In this document: positions 59,738 through 64,000 of the stretch, one piece after another | Layout: each line of letters opens with the position of its first letter | Position numbering within the stretch: the stretch's first letter is position 1 | Assembly: GCA_964624235.1 (NCBI GenBank) | Contig: CAZUXY010000012.1 | Coordinates: 18,912 to 82,911 of the forward strand | Reading direction: 5' to 3' | DNA: 64,000 nt | DNA from: CAZUXY01 sp964624235 | GTDB taxonomy: Bacteria; Spirochaetota; UBA4802; UBA5368 | Position numbers and translations under genes: made by a program | Notes under the pieces: generated by a model | Database searches by the model: none | What the model saw: only the letters and a program-made list of their open reading frames with translations | Told to the model about the DNA's origin: nothing

Positions 59738-60687
59738 TCCAGGGGGAGCTTTCCCGACAACCGCGCGCCGACCTGGGCAACGACCCGTGATGCGGCGTAA
59801 GATGCTATTTTTCCCGACCTTTCCACAGGAAGGTCCCTCGCTATACCCATGAGCATTCCGGCCGCATACATATCGCCGGCGCCATTGGTATTCACCACCT
59901 CTACGCTGTACGGCGCAATACGATGGACTCGGTTCGAGGCGCCGATGATACTGCCCCCTGAGCCGAGTTTCACCACCGCGATGGAACAGACCCTTGAAAG
60001 CTCTTCCAGCGCCTCTTCGGGATTCTTCCCCGTCAGCGCCCGGGCCTCCGTTTCGTTGACGAAACATACATCCACGAATTCCCGGGCGATACGCCTGAAT
60101 TCCTCGAGATTGCGCGCGATAAGGGCAGGATCTGAGAAATCCACCGAGATCATAACGTTGTTCGCCTTCGCCGTTTCAAGCGCACGCATACTCGCTTTTT
60201 TCATCTCGAGCTCAAGGAGAAATCCTTCCAGGTGCAGAATACGGCTGTGCCCGATGTCTTCTTCGGTCACATCATCGGGGCTAATGCTCAGGGCCGCCCC
60301 CAGATGAACAGCGAAGGTACGTTCTGAATCGGGGGTGATAAGTGTAATGGCATTACCCGTCATGGCGCTGTGGCGGCCCAGCCGGGTCAGAACCCCGACC
60401 TTCTCGCTTTCCCGTGTGTAGAAGTCTCCGTATTCGTCTTCCCCCACCTTTCCTATGAATACACCCCTCCCTCCCAGGCACGCCACTCCTGCTACTGTGT
60501 TCGCCGAACTCCCCCCGGGAGTCCGTGTCATCGGCAATCCTGAAAGTTCCCTCATGATTTCCCTGCTTTTCTCTTCCTCCACCAGGCACATGGTCCCCTT
60601 GTCAAGGCCCAGTTTTTTGAGCAAAAGGTCGTCTACCTCTATAGTGAGGTCCATCAGTGCGGAGCCCAGTCCTACGACATCATACAT
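59722..60687 (-). CDS. adenosine kinase-like PfkB sugar kinase
   Basis: A 321-residue ribokinase-fold kinase. PfkB signature 1 (GGSSANTVAGVACLGGRGVFIG) and signature 2 (NTNGAGDMYAAG, with catalytic D in GAGD and asparagine in place of the usual first aspartate). The N-terminal MYDVVGLGSALMDLTIEV and the NETEARALTG segment fit the adenosine kinase / ribokinase branch. It probably phosphorylates a nucleoside or sugar with ATP. GGAGG precedes the start. It overlaps the transglycosylase gene end by 16 bases. Confidence 0.85.
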   Translation of the reverse strand: MYDVVGLGSALMDLTIEVDDLLLKKLGLDKGTMCLVEEEKSREIMRELSGLPMTRTPGGSSANTVAGVACLGGRGVFIGKVGEDEYGDFYTRESEKVGVLTRLGRHSAMTGNAITLITPDSERTFAVHLGAALSISPDDVTEEDIGHSRILHLEGFLLELEMKKASMRALETAKANNVMISVDFSDPALIARNLEEFRRIAREFVDVCFVNETEARALTGKNPEEALEELSRVCSIAVVKLGSGGSIIGASNRVHRIAPYSVEVVNTNGAGDMYAAGMLMGIARDLPVERSGKIASYAASRVVAQVGARLSGKLPLDQLGI

Positions 60688-61091
60688 TGCATCCTCCAGT
60701 CGGATTTACATTTATTGTGCACATACTGCTGTCAGCTTATATATCGGTCGGAAGTCGTCGATGAGGCCGATGAGCCTTTCCGCCTTTCACGCTTTAACAA
60801 ATACAAACTGCCGCATGACGTTAGACCGAAATACAAAAAAGCGCCGGCGTCTTCATGTCACCGCGTATATTTGAAAAACCGCATAAACCGGAATCCGGCG
60901 CCTTTGGTCTGAGTATACCCCGAGGGAATGTAACAGTCATATTGCATCCGGATGAAGCCTCATGCACACCCGTAAAGAATGCAAAGGTACATGAAAATCA
61001 ATTATTTTAAAACTTCAATAAAAATAATTTATAACTTCTTTATGCATCGCCTGCCATTATTACCCCGTAAATCTGCAACCGGTGGATAAGT
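60688..61091. other. intergenic region
   Basis: About 400 bases between divergent genes. A GCGCCGG (about 60841) / CCGGCGC (about 60893) pair could form a weak long-range stem. AT-rich from 60990 on, which is where a plus-strand promoter for the glycosyltransferase is expected; I could not assign boxes with confidence. No coding frame. Confidence 0.35.
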
Positions 61092-62327
61092 ATGAATATC
61101 GTGATTTTCACCGACACTTTTCTTCCGAAAATCGACGGGGTTGTTGTATCGGTTGAAAACTTCACCCGGATACTTGCGAAACAAGGTCACAATTTCATGA
61201 TCTGCTGTCCCCGTTACGGCAAAGATGATGTTGTGCAGCTGGGCGAAAGAATAAAAATTGAACGTTTTCATAATTTCGCGCTACCTTCATACCCCGATAT
61301 CAAAATAGTATTGCCCTCCCTGAAAAAAATACGCAGGGCCATGACGATGTTCCCGGCTGATGTTGTACACATTCAATCACCGGGTTTAATGGGAATGTAC
61401 GGCGCCATTGCGGCGAGATATTACGGCGTTCCTCTCATAGGGACCTACCATACCCTGGTATCCGAACAAAGCATGTATCTTAACCCGATGCGGCTGCTCG
61501 GAATAGACAGGCTTATAAACCGCTATCGAAAACCCACGAAACGAGGAACCATTGGAGCACTGAAAAACGTGAAAACAAAAAAGACATGGCCGCAAAAAAT
61601 AATCCAGCGGATGACCAACTGGTTTTACGAAAAACACAGGATTATTATAAGCCCCAGCCGCCGAATCAGGGAAACCCTCATCGAACAGGGGGTGCAGACC
61701 CCCATAGAAGTGATATCCAACGGGATTGACCTTACAATCTTTAAGGGAAGTATCAGGCCGGCGCCGCCGGTTAAACCCCGTTTGCTGCATGTGGGAAGGA
61801 TTTCCTTCGAAAAGAACTGCGACGTGGTGTTGCGATCGTTTGCTCTTCTTGAGAAGAAGCTTCCCGGGGCTACTCTGGATATCGTCGGCGACGGGCCCGC
61901 CCTTTCGTCTTTGAAAACCATGGCAAAAAATTCAGGTATTGACAACAAAGTAAATTTTACCGGTTTCATCCCGCGGACAAAACTTCCAATGCTGTATCCA
62001 TACTATGATCTTTTTATCACCGCCTCCACGATGGAAACTCAGGGTCTGGTGGTGCTTGAAGCTATAGCGAGCGGACTGCCCTGTGTGGGTGTGGACGCCT
62101 ATGCGTTGCCCGAGCTTATTCACCACGGCCGGAACGGTTATCTGGCCCGACCGTTCGACCATGAGGAAATGAGCCGTTATGCGCTGTCGATTCTGAACGA
62201 ACCGTCACGGTACCGTTTTTTCTCGGCAAACAGTCTTAAGATAGCCTCTGAACACGAGATCAACCGCTGTGCCGCCAAACTCGCGCAAGTGTACGAATCC
62301 CTCGTAAGAAAAGCTGCGGCCGCATAA
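61092..62327 (+). CDS. GT4 glycosyltransferase (diacylglycerol glucosyltransferase-like)
   Basis: A 411-residue GT-B fold glycosyltransferase. N-terminal domain opens with IVIFTDTFLPKIDGVVVSVENFTR; C-terminal domain has LLHVGRISFEKN, DIVGDGP, and the donor-binding E-x7-E region around TASTMETQGLVVLEAIASGLP. That opening and motif set match the group that adds glucose or mannose to diacylglycerol or phosphatidylinositol in membrane lipid synthesis. It has no TM helix but a basic segment (about 150-190, KPTKRGT, KNVKTKK) that may sit on the membrane. GGTGG precedes the ATG. Acceptor is unproven. Confidence 0.85.
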   Translation: MNIVIFTDTFLPKIDGVVVSVENFTRILAKQGHNFMICCPRYGKDDVVQLGERIKIERFHNFALPSYPDIKIVLPSLKKIRRAMTMFPADVVHIQSPGLMGMYGAIAARYYGVPLIGTYHTLVSEQSMYLNPMRLLGIDRLINRYRKPTKRGTIGALKNVKTKKTWPQKIIQRMTNWFYEKHRIIISPSRRIRETLIEQGVQTPIEVISNGIDLTIFKGSIRPAPPVKPRLLHVGRISFEKNCDVVLRSFALLEKKLPGATLDIVGDGPALSSLKTMAKNSGIDNKVNFTGFIPRTKLPMLYPYYDLFITASTMETQGLVVLEAIASGLPCVGVDAYALPELIHHGRNGYLARPFDHEEMSRYALSILNEPSRYRFFSANSLKIASEHEINRCAAKLAQVYESLVRKAAAA

Positions 62328-62763
62328 TGGTCACACGACCGCGGTCCTGTGTCTAAATCAGGGTAACGACCGATTCAACATGAAGCTTTATGCAAAACGG
62401 TATTGACTTCCATCAATCCAACCGTTGCTTATTCACTTGCAGCAGGCGGCATGGGATCACACCCGGTAGAAACTTCTTAAATGGCGGCAATCCGTTTTTT
62501 GCTTTGTTTCATGCAAAAATGACACGTACACTGTCCTTATGTTTCATTCACGGGCAGTTACTATCCGAAGGCGCCATAAACGAAGTCTCAAAAAATGCCT
62601 TGCGCTGTGAATGCACGTGCCGGAACATAACGATAGTGATCACAAGTCCAGGACACGCGCGGCATCATGCGGTGTGGGAAAAGAAATGCTATCACCATAT
62701 CCCCGCGAGCGTATACACCCGCTGATCCGTAATACGAAAGTTTCACATGAGGCAAGGGAGAGC
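62328..62763. other. intergenic region
   Basis: About 436 bases. One plus-strand frame (62390-62725) is cysteine- and histidine-rich with no similarity, lacks a ribosome binding site and overlaps the next gene's leader, so it is not called. Nothing else identified. Confidence 0.35.
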
Positions 62764-63339
62764 ATGATACTGAGGATAGACCATGTTTCGATAGCGGTAA
62801 GAGATTATGAAAAAGCGACGTCCTTTTTTACCGGACTAATGGAAGCGATACCGGGCGCCGGTGCCGGCGACGACAGGCTCGGTTTCTACTGGAAAATTTT
62901 TTCTGTGGGAGACCTGTCGCGTCTCGAGATAATTTCACCCACCGGAGACCGGAGTTATCTCAACGGCTTCTTGAAAAATCGTGAAGGAGGGGTCCACCAT
63001 ATCACCTTCCAGACCAGCGACATCGGGGAAACGATAAAAAAACTCGACGAACTGAAGATCAGCTATTTCGGCTATAACGAATATCCCGGGGGTGTATGGA
63101 AGGAGGTCTTTATCCACCCTAAGGAAGCCTTCGGCGTACTGGTCCAGATAGCCGAATTCACGCCTGACGACTGGCTTTCGCAGGAGGTCAAATTTTCCGG
63201 CACCGACAAATGGGAGGTGAAAAAGGCCGGCAGTGGTACCGTAATCTCTTTTTCCCATCCGGGCGGAGGCAAAGTAGATATCTCCCTGACAAGGGAGGAA
63301 ATGAAGCGCCTGGCCGACGAATTGAACCGGGCGGTTTGA
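62764..63339 (+). CDS. VOC-superfamily (methylmalonyl-CoA epimerase-like) protein
   Basis: A 191-residue vicinal-oxygen-chelate protein. The start at 62764 (MILRIDHV) is chosen because AAGGGAG lies five bases upstream; the longer frame adds 51 unrelated residues. Metal ligand candidates are H in RIDHVSIAV, H in VHHITF and E in VQIAEF. The core (about 3-130) fits epimerase/glyoxalase-like VOC folds. A C-terminal extension of about 55 residues (from TPDDWLSQEV) is unusual. Substrate unknown; no propionate-pathway gene is adjacent. Confidence 0.75.
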   Translation: MILRIDHVSIAVRDYEKATSFFTGLMEAIPGAGAGDDRLGFYWKIFSVGDLSRLEIISPTGDRSYLNGFLKNREGGVHHITFQTSDIGETIKKLDELKISYFGYNEYPGGVWKEVFIHPKEAFGVLVQIAEFTPDDWLSQEVKFSGTDKWEVKKAGSGTVISFSHPGGGKVDISLTREEMKRLADELNRAV

Positions 63340-63418
63340 ACGGTCATTTCCGGGGAAGGTGACCCGGACACTGTCAGCTTGACTCAACAGGGTATCCCGG
63401 CTTTGCTTGATACAGGAA

Positions 63419-63997
63419 TCACCTCTCAGGCCGTTTTTTCTTTTTCATCACCGAGAAACCGAACCTGCCCAGGGGTTTCGAAACACTGTAATAAAAACCG
63501 TGACTGTAGCACAGCAGCCGTGCCCTGTCGAGGCGCAGCTTCCCTTTGGCGTCCAGAAGCGATCCTTCCACATTCACCGCCGCCACCTCGGCAAGAAACA
63601 TATGGTGGCTGCCCAGTTCGGTAACTGATCTGACACGGGCCTCAATGCAAAGAGGACATTCCGCGATCAGAGGAACATTTACGACCGCCGCGTCCTGGCG
63701 GTGCAGTTTGAGCAGGGAAAACTTGTCGACGTCACGGCCCGACCTGACGCCGCAGAAATCCACCGCGTACGCCAGGTCGTGACCGGGCACATTCACCACG
63801 AATTCACCTGATTTACTGATTAGCGTGTAGGAATAGCGTTCGGGCCGCAGGGAAATCGAGAGCATCGGCGGGTCCGTACACACGGTGCCCGCCCATCCTA
63901 CGGTTAGTATGTTGTCGTTTTTTTTGTAACGCGAGCTCACCAGCACCGCCGGCACGGGGTAAAGCATGGTGCCCGGTTTCCAGACAATTTTAGACAT
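63419..63997 (-). CDS. flavin reductase-like FMN-binding protein
   Basis: A 192-residue flavin reductase-like domain. The pattern MLYPVPAVLVSS, ILTVGWAGTVCTDPPMLSISLRPERYSY and GEFVVNVPG is typical of the flavoredoxin / FMN-binding split-barrel group, with CTDPP at the flavin phosphate site. The N-terminal KPGT may be the true beginning, but the gene lies at the window edge and an upstream start cannot be excluded. Partner and substrate are not evident. Convergent with the VOC gene with 79 bases between stops. Confidence 0.85.
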   Translation of the reverse strand: MSKIVWKPGTMLYPVPAVLVSSRYKKNDNILTVGWAGTVCTDPPMLSISLRPERYSYTLISKSGEFVVNVPGHDLAYAVDFCGVRSGRDVDKFSLLKLHRQDAAVVNVPLIAECPLCIEARVRSVTELGSHHMFLAEVAAVNVEGSLLDAKGKLRLDRARLLCYSHGFYYSVSKPLGRFGFSVMKKKKRPER

Positions 63998-64000
63998 AGG

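Noticed and set aside
62390..62725. 111-residue plus-strand frame between the glycosyltransferase and VOC genes
   Set aside because: No ribosome binding site, unusual Cys/His-rich composition and no recognisable fold.
1..64000. CRISPR arrays, tRNAs, rRNAs, insertion sequences, prophage genes
   Set aside because: Scanned by eye for regular direct repeats, cloverleaf-like ends and transposase or integrase motifs. None was convincing. A dedicated tRNA search was not possible.

Overview
The window is a gene-dense, mid-to-high GC bacterial chromosome segment from a Gram-negative organism. It encodes two TolC-type outer-membrane exporters, periplasmic c-type heme proteins, lipoproteins and Lgt. 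The domain repertoire (7TM-DISM sensor with a serine-kinase-like ATPase, DUF1566 and DUF3943 proteins, DUF115 motility-associated protein, CBS-containing family II pyrophosphatase, very large multi-PAS kinases) fits an uncultured member of the Spirochaetota best. That placement is inference; Deltaproteobacteria-like lineages cannot be excluded. I see no tRNA, rRNA, CRISPR array, insertion sequence or prophage.

Layout. 1-1347: an M28 peptidase with internal membrane segments and the start of a uroporphyrinogen-decarboxylase-like protein. 1737-3123: a GNAT-fold protein convergent with msrA. 3272-12874: a tightly packed five-gene signalling operon made of an adenylate cyclase with a periplasmic CxxCH heme motif, a cytochrome P460-like protein, an eight-PAS histidine kinase, a lone receiver and a hybrid kinase. 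This is the most unusual system here. 12968-13766: a decay zone with a MacB C-terminal remnant and a frameshifted gene. 14022-16668: a TlpA-like thioredoxin and a CsgG/LpoB-like plus DUF1566 protein. 16940-22846: an ECF sigma / anti-sigma / Spy-like / TolC / MacA / MacB operon on the minus strand with a candidate ECF-type promoter. 23058-26600: nicotinamidase, then a STAS protein convergent with a 7TM-DISM/PAS/HATPase sensor, which looks like a partner-switching pair.

26839-34229: an acyl-CoA-ligase-like protein with an unusual P-loop, a CBS pyrophosphatase, a methyl-accepting chemotaxis protein, a zinc-ribbon protein with its own terminator, and a PilZ-lipoprotein pair. 34559-44257: DUF3943 and beta-barrel proteins followed (in transcription order, preceded) by a seven-gene TetR-TolC-HlyD-ABC exporter operon with overlapping genes. 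44444-50099: lgt, a DUF115 protein, a PBP2/FtsI-type transpeptidase and a signal peptidase I fused to an N-terminal membrane/PH-like domain. 50595-56166: a helicase-associated XPB-like protein without helicase motor, a small unknown gene, a degenerate receiver/coiled-coil protein and a divergent hybrid kinase. 56187-64000: an AMP-forming ligase, a MltD-like transglycosylase, an adenosine-kinase-like PfkB kinase, a GT4 glycosyltransferase, a VOC protein and a flavin reductase.

Themes: the window is dominated by signal transduction (three histidine kinases, a cyclase, two sigma-factor control modules, a chemoreceptor, PilZ) and envelope biology (two tripartite export systems, lipoprotein maturation, peptidoglycan enzymes). 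Many genes overlap by 1-16 bases, so most clusters are probably cotranscribed.
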